This document shows positions 24,600 through 37,600 of a stretch of 64,000 nt of DNA, one piece after another. This stretch comes from Lepidurus packardi (lineage: Eukaryota > Arthropoda > Branchiopoda > Notostraca > Triopsidae): NCBI GenBank assembly GCA_023053545.1, contig JAKZAN010000002.1:7932790-7996789 (forward strand), given 5' to 3'. Made by a program: the position numbers and the translations under genes. The notes under the pieces were generated by a model that had not been told where the DNA came from, made no database searches, and saw only the letters and a list, made by a program, of their open reading frames with translations. Numbering within the stretch: the first letter of the stretch is position 1; each line of letters starts with the position of its first letter.

Positions 24600-26396
24600 T
24601 CAACGAGAACGTTTTTGTTTATGATCGCGATCACGATAGCTTTCGCTTTTAGAATCAGAGGATTTCAGTCGGTGATGGCTGCTCTCTTTTCGGTTATCTT
24701 CACCACGGGATTCATGTCCATGTCTAACTGTGCGACTGTTCTTGCCGTCATCTCGTTCTTTAAATTTGTCACTAGGTTTTCTACTTCTGTCGTCGTCATA
24801 ATCTCTTCCAGAATGTCTACTGCTTTTGTAACTATCGTTCCTGTCTTTTCGGTCGTCTCTGTGACTATATCCACGTCTGGAATCACGTTTTTCATGGTAG
24901 GAATTTCTCCCTCGATCATCACGGCCCCTTTCGTCGAAACGCCTTTCCCTCCTCTCAGGATTCTTCTCCCGTTGATAGTTATCAAAACGTGCAGGCCTGT
25001 CCGATTTTTGAGAACGTCCTTTTTCGTCGAAATGCTCTAATCGCCCTATACAAAATAAATCAAGTTCAGTATTACTACTAGATAGCTGGATTCCCCAATA
25101 CCTTTTCCTTTCCAGCGCAGTGTCGCCACTGACTGGCTGAAATCAACGTGAATTCTTCTATCATCGATGAGCACATTATCCATTTTGAAATACGCGTCCT
25201 CGCATGATTTGGGGTTATCAAACTCAATAAATGCGTACTGGAGTGAATTGCTAGTCTTTTTATCCCGAATAACTTCACAACTACGTAAGAAAGAAATAGC
25301 TAATGCTATCAAACAGTTGCAGTGTTCTTCTTACCTTTTGATGGTACCAAAGCGGCTAAAAATAATCATCAGATCCTCGTCCGTAGTAACTGGATTTAGC
25401 TTGCACACGAACAGTACATTTTCTGGTGGCGCTACATCAGCTGAAGGCAAATCTCCTACCATTTCCAAAATAGTAGCTCTAGCTTTAGCTTCTTTGTCTT
25501 TCAAAGCCTCTCCGATCTCTTCTGCGGTTCGGCCATAATCCTCATCAAGGTCTTCGTCAGGAGCTATTCGTCCACTCTAAGATAAAACCAGAGAATTCAA
25601 TGTTTCGTTTATACAAGAAAAGGAAGACAGTGTTCTTGTACTTCAAAAATGTCTTTGGTCAACTCCGGGGATCGATCAGGGATGTCTAAGCCAGGAGGAT
25701 CATCAAAGGGGTCGTCTAAGATTACGGTATGTGTAATTCTGATGTCCTGATAAGGGATATGCTTTTCATCCGAAATAACCTCATTGAACTTGATCAGAGT
25801 GTCAAATCCTTCCACAACTTCTCCAAAGACGCAATGCTCTCCATCCAAATAATCCAAGTTTTCACCCAAGGTTATGAAAAATTGGGAACCAAGCCTTGGG
25901 GAAAAATAGTTTCTTTTTTAAGTAGACGCTCGAAAGTATTTTTAACTACTTCTTACATGTTCGCCCCACCGTTGACCATAGAAAGAGTGCCCACTCTTTC
26001 ATGCTTTAGCTTTGGAATTTGTTCTGCTTCAAAGAACCTTGCTTGCTCACCATACAATAAGCTAGTTAAAATAAAGAAAGTATTAATTTGCACTTAACAG
26101 AATTCAATAAAAATTAATACTGTACCCGAATATGGACTGGCCACCTTTAGCTGAACCAACAGGGTCGCCCGTTTGAGCAATAAAACCAGTTTCCACATGG
26201 GAAAAAAGGCAGAAATTGTACGCCTTGATCTTACACAGCTTAAGGAAGTTCAGACATGCTAGTTATGAAACAATTATTTCACCACGTAAAAAAAAAATTA
26301 AAGAATACGCTATTTAACGAGTTTACTTCTGGGTCTCTCTTGTATGTATAAGTCCACTGTTACGTCTCCAAGCGTAGTTTCGATAACAACAGACAT
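24600..26396 (-). CDS. PPIL4: PPIL4, cyclophilin-type peptidyl-prolyl isomerase with RRM
   Basis: Seven exons (26327-26396, 26126-26258, 25957-26061, 25642-25894, 25335-25576, 25102-25280, 24600-25045) give 475 residues. Residues 1-165 are a cyclophilin domain ([47 protein letters not shown]). A linker with [20 protein letters not shown] precedes an RRM ([46 protein letters not shown]). A C-terminal Arg/Asp/Ser/Lys-rich tail ends near [15 protein letters not shown]4 is a nuclear spliceosome-associated cyclophilin. The start at 26396 matches the family. It is divergently paired with PCID2. Confidence 0.97.
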
Positions 26397-26668
26397 CTTT
26401 CGTTGAGCAACTGGAGGAACTTTCAGCAAGAAACCCTTTTATTCTTTAACTTTTGCAACGGATTTGAATACCCACTCCGACTCCGCTTGTTTTGATTTAG
26501 GCGAACTCACGTTGCCCAAAGACAACTATCGATTTGCAAAAGGATAACTCGATTTGATTATAACCCGTATATCGATACAAAACAATTGTTTACATGTGTT
26601 TGTAGAGTGTGGATGAAACGATACTTCTTTTTTCACGCTTTTTCCACGACCTAGTACCCGGGAGCAAA
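26397..26668. promoter_or_regulatory. Compact bidirectional promoter, PPIL4/PCID2
   Basis: Only 272 bp separate the two start codons. The interval contains TATCGATA at 26570-26577 and a partial copy (CTATCGAT near 26526-26533), the arthropod DRE/DREF core typical of housekeeping genes. No TATA box is visible. Confidence 0.7.
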
Positions 26669-28297
26669 ATGAATCAATATTTAAAAGAGGTAATAATGAC
26701 ATATCGTATATTCATAGAATTTATAAGTATACATTAAACCATAGATTAAAACAGCATGGGACGACTATAATGGCCAACTGCTCGCTGTAAGTAGACTTTT
26801 ATAAATCTTAGACACAATTAAAAGTCCCTGTTTAGAAATTGATTAAAATATAATAATAGAGCCTGCTTTCCCTGAAACACGCACATGCGCTGAACACTAG
26901 ACTGTACGTGGAAGAGCCAGAAGCTTTGATTCAGAGAGTACTGGACGCCCCGATAAACGAACTCGTAGCTTGCCACATCAAGTAAGCGGCGGAAATTTTA
27001 AAGTGCCCTCTTCTCCCTAAAATATCATACAGAAAGCACAAAAACGAGCTATTTTTGCAGGTGCTTAGGTTGTTTAAGTCGTCGTAATTTCAAGGATGCT
27101 TACCAGTACCAATCAGCACTGGTGCAAGCCTTCACTAAACTCCTCCAAAGCCAAAAAGATGAAAACTGGGCTCTTTCAATCATGTATGCTGTCTGCATTG
27201 ATTTGCGAAAAATTGCGGTTCAAGGTGATTTGGAATCAACGCGAAAGAACATAGCTAAACCAGGCGAATTGCTGGAAAAAGCTGCAGAATGCGTCATGGG
27301 CTGTTTTCGCGTTTGCGCTGCTGATAAGTAACACAATTGGAAAGAAATCATCCATTCGGCACACCAAATTCATGTTTCCTCATAGTCGCTCATCAGAAGA
27401 CGAAACCAAACGGTGGGGCATGTTAAACCTCGTCAACCAACTCTTTAAAATCTATTTCCGCATTAACAAGTTGCATTTGTGTAAGCCGTTGATCCGTGCT
27501 ATTGAAGCATCACCTTTCAAAGCACAATTCAGCCTAAGCCAGCTGGTTACGTACCGATATTATGTTGGACGTAAAGCCATGTTCGACAGTGACTTCAAAG
27601 GAGGTAAAGCAACAGTTGTTTATATATCTTCAAGTTACTATTGATTTTAAATCCTTTTGTTTTTATTTATAGCCGAAGAATACTTGACATTTGCGTTCCA
27701 AAGATGCCACAGGGAGTGCCGGAATAACAAAAGACTGATTCTGATCTACCTCATCCCCGTCAAAATGCTTCTCGTTGGTCTTTTCCTAACCCATTTCAAT
27801 TTTTCATACTGTATTTGTATAGGGTCACATGCCTAGTTCAGGCCTTTTGGGCAAGTATGATCTGCTCGAATTTAGCCAAGTGGTCGCGGCAGTAAAGGAA
27901 GGCAATTTCCGTAAGTTAAACCAGGCCTTGGTCGCCCATGAAGCTTTCTTCATCCGCCAAGGCATCTACTTAATCTTAGAAAAGCTGCGAACCATTGCTT
28001 ACCGTAACCTTTTCAAGAAAGTGTAAGTCTTTCTGTCAAAAGAAGAACACTTCAGTATTTTTTTATAAATATTTGGCTGATAGGTCATTGCTTACAAAGA
28101 TGCATCAAATCCCCATCCACGCTTTTTTTGTAGCGTTGCAGTTCGCGGGTGAGGAAGACGTGGACGAAGATGAGACCGAATGCATTCTCGCCAATCTCGT
28201 CTACGACAACAAAATTAAAGGCTATTTATCTAAAGCCCACAAGAAATTGGTCGTGAGCAAGCAAAATGCGTTCCCGCCTTTAGCCTCTGCTAGTTGA
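26669..28297 (+). CDS. PCID2: PCID2, PCI-domain TREX-2 subunit (Thp1 homolog)
   Basis: Eight exons (26669-26689, 26745-26786, 26860-26981, 27061-27327, 27386-27603, 27673-27773, 27823-28022, 28084-28297) give 394 residues; human is 399. Family-specific blocks include [77 protein letters not shown] and the C-terminal [16 protein letters not shown]2 couples mRNA export to nuclear pores together with GANP and DSS1. The first exon is only 21 nt; it is chosen because it starts with ATG, gives the conserved N-terminus and is in phase. The donor at 27774 (GTTGGT) is weak but keeps the conserved LLGHMP junction. Confidence 0.96.
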
Positions 28298-28353
28298 ATT
28301 CCTTTGTAAACGAGAAGGAAATCCAAAGAAAATTGAATACAATTTTGTATAAA

Positions 28354-28359
28354 AATAAA
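28354..28359 (+). terminator. Polyadenylation signal for PCID2
   Basis: AATAAA lies 57 bp after the PCID2 stop and 116 bp before the next start. Confidence 0.6.
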
Positions 28360-28474
28360 AACAATGACTTTTTCGCACCTGTTGCTGTTAATCCGTTGCC
28401 ACGGAAACTCATTATATATCTTTTCTTTGGAGTGCGGGAAATCGATCCAGGGGTTTAGTATGTCTACCTAGAAC

Positions 28475-29367
28475 ATGGGCGACAAACGTCAAGCTCTCTT
28501 GTCCGAGCCTTGGTTCCAGCGCCGTTACCTGCAGCATCGTTACAAGGTAAATCTAAACAAAAAAATAACACCAACATTTGCTTTCAAACACGAAAAACTG
28601 AACGTTTTCCCACAAATAAATCTCCAGGTGACGAACACAGGACCAGCTATCGACGCTCAGAGCCCGCTTACTTATGGCCACGTTGCCCTCAAGTGCAAAA
28701 AACTGCAACTGGAAAAAGAGAGACAGACGAGGATACAGGACGACAATTTTCAACTTTTAACCCGCCTTTCGCGTATAATGAACCGGAAACCAATTCCTTC
28801 AGCTTCCAATTCTGCCCAGCCTCGACTCCGGTAAGGTATATATCTGCTCCACCTTATATTTTCCCCGGAAAAAAAATCAAGAAATTAAACCCGAGTTTGT
28901 ACGCTAGGAGCCAGTATGTACGTTTGCCTGCTCTACCAGCAGCTACAAGCACGCCCAGTAGTCAAACCCGAACCCCTACTCCTCTAATGCCTATCGGACA
29001 CAAAACTTCCATCGACTGTGTACCGAATGAAATTCAACTGGCCTGCGAGTCACTCGAATCCCTGCACCCAGTACCGGTCAGTTTAGCCAAGGTTATGACA
29101 CCTTCTTCTCGCACCAAACATCAGCTTAGATCGGCCGTTTCCCAGCCCTGCGTACCCGCTGCATCCCAGCACGCACCTTTTTGCGGTTGTAAAGGGCGCA
29201 GAAGCTCTGAACTCGAAGACTGGGAGGCCTGGAAGTCTCGTCTTTTGTCCCCGCCCCCTCCACCACTGCCTTCGCCATCTCCGCCGCCGGTGTTGTACCC
29301 AGCAGTTATTCTCCTACGGAAAGGGGGCGTACCCTACGAGCCAGATACTGCTTCTTCGACACCCTAA
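28475..29367 (+). CDS. CFAP97D1: CFAP97-domain protein (CFAP97D/Hemingway type) with Pro-rich tail
   Basis: Three exons (28475-28546, 28628-28830, 28908-29367) give 244 residues. Residues 8-90 match the CFAP97/KIAA1430 domain: WFQRRYLQHRYK, PAIDAQSPLTYGHVALKCKK, LQLEKERQTRIQDDN and LLTRLSRIMN, corresponding to the family's Leu/Lys helix and its RDNRLLL-x-KMSxIMR-like end. The family has axonemal and sperm-flagellum roles (Drosophila hemingway, vertebrate CFAP97D1). The last 150 residues are Pro/Ser-rich (a PPPPPLPSPSPPP stretch near the end) and show no domain I recognise. The symbol is the closest paralog name, not proven orthology. The third exon was placed by phase and its in-frame acceptor at 28906-28907. 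Confidence 0.82.
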
Positions 29368-29748
29368 GAAAACTTTTTTAAAAATTTATGGAAGAAAAAT
29401 GATTCATCGGAATAATCTTGACGTTATCAGGGTATAAGAGACACTAATTGTTAATCTTGTTATTAAAGTTGCAATACAAGGGCCAATGTGCAAGATAAAC
29501 GATAATATACACTCGAAAACTTGACTATGTTATCTTCTACCGGATCCTTTTGCTCGACTGACCCTGAACCAAGGGGCTAGAAAAAGCCCATTTCGCGCCA
29601 TTTTAGCCTCCTTCTTTCGACTCCCAACGAGTGTTGGCTCGCTCTCCAGGCCAAATCAAGACCTGACGTGCTTGAAAGTGTTAGTCTTTCTCGATCCTTG
29701 TGGACGTGTGGTTGAAGTAGTCTTTTCGCAGGGAGTAACGTAGCAGGC

Positions 29749-31313
29749 ATGCGTCAACTGCTGTCTTGGCCTTGGCTCACTAAGCCAGTTAGGGGCCACT
29801 TCCTGCAAAAGCCCGTAAAACTTTCCTGTAAACCCGAGAAAACTCGTCAAAGAGCACACTAAACATATCCTCTTTTAGACTGTAGGAACGTCTCCGATGG
29901 TCCCAGCGTGAGATTCGAGATGAAAAAGGAGGTACTAGAGCTGCAGCACACGAACTGGTCCGACCCGTTGCCATTCCACTCGCTTTGGCTGCGGGATCAC
30001 TGTCGTTGTTCGCAATGTTACAGTCAGCAGACGAATCAACGTCTTTATTCCCGCCCAAGAAACTACTCGAACGCAGTTCGTCCCAGTAACGTGGTAGCCC
30101 AGCCTCTCCATTTAGAAGTCACATGTAAAAAGAATACAGAAGAGCGCGCTTTTCTAAGCAAGTAACTAAATACTTATACTGCTAAACTATGTGCATTTGT
30201 TCAAAAGGGAGCGACGGACACGAGTCTCGCTATGAATATGCCTGGCTACGTGAGAGTACGCTTGAAGGACAACAGCAGAAGCACTCTACGTCCGAAATAC
30301 GACCCGTCCTATGGAATGCCGACTCCTTACGTAGCCCCGCCTTCTTGGAAGCGCAAATACCTATACCGTCAGAGAAGCTGAACCAGAGACAGGCTTTGCA
30401 AGAGCTGTACAAACGGATTCTCTTGTATGGCTTTGCGTTCGTTAGCCAGGTTTTTAGTTCAACAAAATATTCACAAGGAAGTTAAGTGAAAACGTAAATT
30501 ATTTTTTGAACAGGTGAAGCCAGACATGGAGAGTACCGCCCAAACCGCTGAACTTGTCTGTAGGCCAACAAAGACGGTGTTTGGAGAGCGATGGCAGATG
30601 GCTTCGGGGAAAATGATTCATATGGACGGTGGGTATACTCACATGGCTCTGCGTCCTCATACAGACAACACCTACTTTTCCCACCCGGTCGCGTAAGTGA
30701 AGAAATTCCAACAAAATTATAAGTATCAAATAAGAATGTTACGCAATGTGTACAGGATTAATGTCTTTCACTGCGTGGTACCAGCAGCAGAAGGTGGATC
30801 TACCATCCTAGTGGATGGCTTTTACGCCGCACAGCAGCTGGCAAAGACTCACCCGGAATCTTACCACATTCTTAAAAGCACGCCCACTCCAGCCCAGTAC
30901 CTGGAACCCGGAGAACATTATTCCCACGCAGCGCCGATCTTCCAGCACGGCGCCCTTACCAACGAATTGGAGATGATACGGTACCTGCCTCATTTCCTTT
31001 CTGCAACTTACACATTTAACGGTGTTTCTTCACAATAAGGTGGAATTTGGATGACCGCGGACCACTTAATACTTTGAAACAGTCTGATATGACCCAGTAC
31101 TATACAGCGTTATCTCAACTGACGGATTTGATCGAAGACCCCGCCGAACAGGCCCGTTTCCAACTTCAACCCGGTACTATGCTCTTTTTCGACAACTGGC
31201 GTCTTTTACACGGACGCTCGGAAATCCGAGGTCGTCGAGTACTAGCGGGAGTTTGCTTTGCGAGAGACGACTTCCTCAGTCGAGCTCGGGAATTAGGACT
31301 TGTGAGAAGATGA
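29749..31313 (+). CDS. TMLHE: Trimethyllysine / gamma-butyrobetaine dioxygenase family, TMLHE-like
   Basis: Six exons (29749-29827, 29879-30124, 30208-30449, 30514-30692, 30756-30980, 31040-31313) give 414 residues. The N-terminus MRQLLSWPWLTKPVRG is Arg-rich without acids, like a mitochondrial presequence. The N-terminal zinc-binding domain has LWLRDHCRCSQC. The Fe(II)/2-oxoglutarate core has HTDNTYF (HxD) and a distal His in FDNWRLLHGRSEIRGRR. The C-terminus ARDDFLSRARELGL resembles TMLHE more than BBOX1. TMLHE hydroxylates N6-trimethyllysine in the first step of carnitine synthesis. Exon 2 ends at 30124 rather than at the later GT because only this joins to SDGHESRYEY in frame. It converges on the ZMYM gene. 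BBOX1 remains possible. Confidence 0.88.
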
Positions 31314-31596
31314 GAAAAAAAACGAACGCTTTTTATCTTCTTGAGAAAGGGCTGGACTTGTATTCTTGTGGTCACCCAACATTTTTACTCATTCTGTTTC
31401 TCATCTCCAAAAAACATTAAACCAAATATCGCACCTTTCAAATACCGCTTCACATAGCAAAAAGTTAAAAAAAAGAACACACCAAAACTCATAACGAGAA
31501 AACTGAAAAAACAGCATTTAAACAAGCCTGTGAGTTATTTTCCGTCCTATAAATGGAAACGGACGTAGCCATACATACACGCTCAATATTCGCCGA

Positions 31597-31602
31597 AATA
31601 AA
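31597..31602 (+). terminator. Polyadenylation signal for TMLHE
   Basis: AATAAA lies 284 bp after the TMLHE stop and just before the 3' end of the convergent ZMYM coding region. Confidence 0.5.
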
Positions 31603-31672
31603 GATTTGAGAGGGACAAAAGAGCGCGATGATGTGATATAGACATGAATATGATGACGAATGAAAAATCTAC

Positions 31673-34600
31673 CTATCGCTTAGCCTGCTGTACCTCCGCA
31701 ACGGATAAAATTCGGTGCAGATTTACTTTTAACTCTTCAGGAGCTTGTGGCTGAGTCGTATACCAACTCAGAGCATCAACTGTGCTGCCAGGAGCAGCAG
31801 CAAGGTAGAAACTGCCTTTGGGATTCGCATCACTTGGACTACAGAACACAACAAAATCAGTAAGGAAACAATTCTTGTCCTACATTTTTTCAGAAGGGAA
31901 GTACCATTTAGCGAGGTAAAATTCATAAATACGAATGGCACACTTTTCTGCAATGTCCTCTCTGCCTACGAGCTTGAGGGATCGGGGCTGATTTAGCGGA
32001 TACCTTTCTTGGTCTTCTGTGACTGTGAATAACCCAAAATAAGCTCATTTTTATTTCCCCAACAAAAATTGAAAAAACATCAGAAAATTACCAAGAGGTT
32101 GCGTGTACGTCAGACTGGTAGGCATTCGCCGTTCCGAATTCGGGATCCGTCTCCAGCGTTTAACCAAGTGTTTGAAAGACAATGCAACATGTTCTTCCAG
32201 ACTCTGAGAAAAAGGTTAAATGTAATATTCAAATACAATACAATTAGTATTCAAACTCAATATAACTAATACTCAAAGTACAGCTTCTTACTTTCAGTCC
32301 GTAGTATTTGGTGTTGAAATATGCCAAGGTAAAGAGAAGGATTTGCGGCGTGTCAACACCCAACAGCCTTGCATCCCACAAATGTTCTTCTCTTACTTGG
32401 CTTATTCGGTGTTCTGTAATTCCAACGATTTTTTTAGTAATGAAAGAGTCATTTATGAATTTAAGAATTAAAGGCGTTACCAATGGTCCATCGCTTAATT
32501 ACACCTTGGCAGATTCCATCTATAACCTCTTGGAATTGGCCATAATCTCTGTCGTAGAAAAGACAGTCTTTCCTGTCGTTGGCGTTCAGATACGATTGAA
32601 TACCTAATGAGTAAAGCAAATCGTTCGTCAAACAATAAAGGAACAACTAAAATATATTAAGAAAATACATTTATAAATATACATAAATAAATTATATACA
32701 GTGGTGCCTATCATAACGAACGCCTCGCATAAAGGATGTTCCGCATTACGAGCGTGCTCCCGCACTACAAACCGCAGGCGCGCTCTGTTGTGATTTTTAT
32801 ACTTGAAATTTGTGTAAAGTCCAGTGCATTTTTTAATATTGTTAAAATGGCACCTAAGAAGACCGGTAGTGGGAAGAGTAGAAAAGCACCTACATTGAAA
32901 TGAAGCAAGACATCAACGACAAAAAAAAACTCAGGAACTAGAGTTGCGGATCTTGTAGCTTAATATAGAGTGAACAATTCAACCATAAAACAATTTTAGC
33001 TAATAGAGAATCAACCATGATAGTTAAGGTGTCTAAGCGAGTCTCGAGAGTTGGTTCACAGTTGTACAGAAAATAGATTAATGATGAAATGGAGAGGTTA
33101 GCTGCTAGTTTGGATTTAATGAAAGGCAAATATAAGGAGATTTAACCACGCAGGAAATAATTTGTGATAAAGCTAGGGTCATGTATAAAGTGCTTAAAAG
33201 ACCCACTCTAGGAACAAGCTCACAAGCTTTAGAGCATTAGGGAAAAGAGTCCAAAGCCAGTAGGGGGTGGTTTCATAGGTTTAAGAAAAGAAGCGGCATT
33301 CAGTGTCATAAATGCAAAATTACGATTTTTCGCGATTTTGGAATGGCCTCGTAAACGGATCAAAATTACAAACACCATCCTGGAACAGATGGCGTTCGTT
33401 ATGTGAGGCACCACTTATATTATATAAATATAATAAAAATAAATATAAATAATGCAACCAACAATGGGCGCAAGCCTAAGTTGGGATTGCATTTGTTTTC
33501 AATTTGTATATAAATAAATAAAAATCAATTTATTATAAAGAACTGATTTTCTAACCCAGAACGAAGTAGTAGAGGGTGTCTGGATTATAACAGGTCCCAT
33601 CAGGCTTCCTCAGTTGTTCGAACATGCGAGTCAATGCAGCCGTCAATTGCGGGGGTCTTAGCTGAAGTAAATCAATCTCCTGAAGCTTTGGCTTACGACT
33701 TGCAGGACCCACCTTAGTTTTATAAGGCTCAGTAAGTTTTTTATTCTCCGATGCAACCCATAACTCCCACGCCTTTAAACCCAGCGCCATCTAAACAAGG
33801 TATCAAAAGATGCAAAAATGAAGTAAAGCTGAAATAAAAGCTACCATAAAAGTGTATGTAATTACTTGGGGAGGGGCAGGAGGCCAGCCCGTGGCGGGAA
33901 ACTCATTCCGGAAGACATCGACAACTTCACCTGGAATTTCTGTTGGAAAGGCACTTTGCTCCACCACCTCACTGACCAAACCAGATGAGGATTTCCGCGC
34001 TTTCTTGGAACTTTCTTGACAACTGGAAAGGTCGGCTACTTCTTCCGCTCTTCTCTTGCCTGAAGAGGAACTGAGATGGTTTACCGACGAGGAAGTGGAA
34101 GGCGTCGAAGGAACAGAAACGACTGGGCTGGTTTCCATGCTCTCGGCTTGACTCGGTTCTTCTGTATTCTCTTCCTGTCCCTTCTTTTGACTTTCATGAA
34201 TTTTTTCGGACGCTGCAAGACGTGAAATTATGGGTATAGGAACAGGAAAAGGAATAGGTACTCCCAATGGTACTGGATACGGGAAGTTGTACATAGGTAA
34301 GGGTACTGGCACATAGATCGGCACAGGGATGGGCAACAGCGGCATCCAGGGATCTAGAATTGCAACAAAATTTTAAATTCCTTCTATTTAAGGTTTCTTA
34401 GTTTTGACGTTATTTCACCAGTTTGTGTATCGGCATCACAACACTGTTTTGGGGCCAGCTGAGGAGCGTCCATTATTTGAGAGCTCCTTTCCACTGTTTG
34501 TATACTGGTGGAATCCCTCGGGGCGCATTGAGTTGCTTTATTAACTTGAAGTACCGGCTCGGGACCCGCATTCATGATACACTGCTGTACTGGTACGGAT

Positions 34601-37600
34601 ACGGTAAACGCATTAGTGAAGCGGCGCTGAACCGTGCTCGCTGGCGTTGTAACCGGCTGCTTGGGCTTTTCCTTTGTGGAGGAATCTAAGATGATGACTG
34701 GCTCTTCTGAAGATGATTCTTTGGGAGACTCCGGCAATACTGGAGCACTGGCATCCGATGGGTCCAGAGATGTCACGAGTGTAATAACCGGTAACGCTGC
34801 CAAAGAGAGAAGAATGAAAGTCCTACTTTTACAGAGAACGCAAACTCGAGCCGCGTTCGTTTTGTACCTATGACTTAAACTTAGATCAGCCAAACTTCCT
34901 TGACTTACTTAGGTCTTCCTCAACAATCACCCTTGACTTAGATAAGCGTTCGGCTCAGCCCAAACTTTGAAAGTTTAAAAAAGTCTCGATTCCAAAGAAA
35001 CGCTTCTAAGCATAAGTTTACAACTGCTCCACCCACGAAGCGGTGCTTGTAGAAAATAAACAAAAGCAATATATGAATTGTTCGATATTAATAAAGGAGA
35101 CAAATAAACAAGAGGAGGGGTTAAGTTTAAGTCTAGACACAAGAGTACTCGCTATAGACTGGCCTGACTTGGGATCAAAACTAAAAGTCGACTAGCTAAA
35201 GAAAACGCTTATAAGCCCGAAGTCTGGCGAAATCTACCTATCTCGAACGCTTATAAGCGCAAAGTCTTGGGTAGACTTTTAAGTCGGCTTAAACTTTCGC
35301 CAAAACGAACGCGGCTTCGATTTTACTACCTTCAGAAACTCTTGCCGTCGAACAAGTAGCAGCATCGCCACACGTAATTATGGGCTGGGACATAACGGCC
35401 GGCGTGGAAACCACGCCCAGTTTAAGGCGCTTTTGAAAAGTTTCTGCGCAGACTTTGGTGCAAAAATTTCGCGGCACTCCATCGGGCATGGTAATTTGGC
35501 ATACAGGTAGAGCTATTCGCAAACACTCATGACAAGGATAGCGCGTGCTATATAAAACAGAAATAAAATCAGAATTTTGGTGAAACTTTTGCCATTCTTT
35601 TGTTAACGTACGTGTGGGACAGTTTTGCTTGTCCTGCGATTTTGGTTTGCTCCAGACAGGTGAGCGAGCAGCAATATACCGGGACAGAATAACCCGGGAT
35701 TCGGGCTTTCCAGATCATGTCGAAGTTGTACTTTTTGACTCGGCACCAGTTGCAGGGCACGATCACTCGGTTTGAGAGCAGAAACACATTCTGGCAGCGG
35801 CGCGAGCAGAAAGAGCGCACGCTCGCAGTGCAGCCTTGCATGCGTACCGAACTGGGGGACGTGGTGTCGTACAGCTTGCGACACATGAAGCAGTTGCTCA
35901 CCACCATTTTATTGACAAAGAGGAAGGCGTTGTAGCAGGGCTCGGAACAGAGTTGCCGCAACTGATCTTGAAAAAACACTTCCTTATAGGCGTCGCGGAC
36001 TAGCAAGCACACGGCACAAGGACCCACATTGCCACCGAGGGACAAATCGGCCGCCATTCGGTTCCTGGTCATTTGCTTGTAGGAATTCATGCAGGAATTG
36101 GCGCAAAAATAGCGAACAGCACGTTTGTCTGTCACGGTCAGAATCAAGTTGTTGGGATCCTCGTTGCTAAGATCGCGCTGACAAAACGTGCAGACACGCA
36201 GATTGGACTTGGCCTTGTCCAGGCAAGGAACCGAACAAAACTGCTTAATGTCGTAGCCGAAACGCACACAGTACTTCCCCATACACTGGGGTAGTACAGG
36301 ACTGTTGCAGGAGGAGCACAGCGAGCCATTATCCATCTGATACTCACCTAAGCAGCTTTCCGAGCAAAACTCCATGGCTTCCCAGCTCAAAGAGTCAGCA
36401 GACTGCTCTAAAGGTTTGCGACAACGGGCGCAAGTGCAGACAGGTACTGGCGTTTCATCGTCGGTCCCCGACTCGACTTTTTTATAGAGGAAAAATAAGG
36501 ATTAGGTGAAATGATCAAGATTAATTCGGTAAATTAACTACCGCCTTGGAACGAATGGCGCTTCTTTCTCTGTCTCTTTGGAGAAGGATCAGAATCCGCA
36601 CTGGCCGTACTGCTGCTTGGGCTTACCCTGCCCAGAGTGCTCGGTAATGCGACACTGGTGGTGACGCCGTTCCTTATACTGAGCAGGCCATTGCTGGCGA
36701 CCATTGAGGTACGAGTTGCGTCTACGAGTGCGTTCGATTCAACCATTTTCTTCACCACAATTTGAATAGAAGAGGCTTTCCAAGCCCGGGACGCTAGACG
36801 CAGACAACGCTCCATGCAAAAGTAGGAGTCTGTGGTTCCCATCAGTTTCATCTTGCAGGCAGTCACCTGGGAATGAAAACATGGCTAGTTGGAATTCAAA
36901 TTCTTCCGCAATACTACGATGAGAAAGAAGCAAGCTTTTTACCGTGCCACAATGAGCGCAACGCCGTGGATGCCACTCATCTTCTTTGGTAAACGTGGCT
37001 CGTACAATCTTGGGCATGAGGGTGAGGCTTTTTCCCTAGAAAGCTCAATAATTATTGATGGCATATGGGAAAACTAAGCCTTACAGAGCCCCCTATAGGT
37101 ACAGGAGAATCACGCTGGACTTTGCTTATCATCGAAGGAGATGCCACCGGACTGTCACCCAGTTCGATGACTTTGGGCGACAAATCTTCGTCTGGGGACG
37201 GCTGCCGGTTTACTCCGTTTCTCATATTTGGTGTCGTTACAGTTTCTGGGCTCAAGACGATCACCTTGGACCCAACGAAAGCAAGATGATATGTTTATGG
37301 TTTTAATCGTAAAAGAAACCAATGCTGAAATGTACCTCTGCTTCGGGACTGTCATTGGAAATAGTAGTAACGTTTGTCTCGGTAGTAACAGCCATGCTTA
37401 CAGTAGGAGTAGTCATTCCTTCGACGTCCGCAACGCTGGTAGAAGAAATGACAGACGTAGCCCCTGAATCGATTATATGAAGTGCTGGCTTGTTTGTAAA
37501 TATCCTCCTTGAAGATTACCTTGTACGAACGTCCTTGAATTAAGGCTTTGCTTGACAGACGCTAATTCATCATGTTGCTTCGCATTCACATTCATGTCCA

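Noticed and set aside
24665-24985. Open frame [13 protein letters not shown]... on the minus strand
   Set aside because: It is a shifted-frame shadow of the Arg/Asp-rich tail of PPIL4, which is supported by phase from the upstream exons.
30161-30170. Alternative donor for TMLHE exon 2 (AGCAA then GTAACT)
   Set aside because: It gives the wrong phase for the following exon. The GTAAAA donor at 30125 restores the conserved WSDGHES junction.
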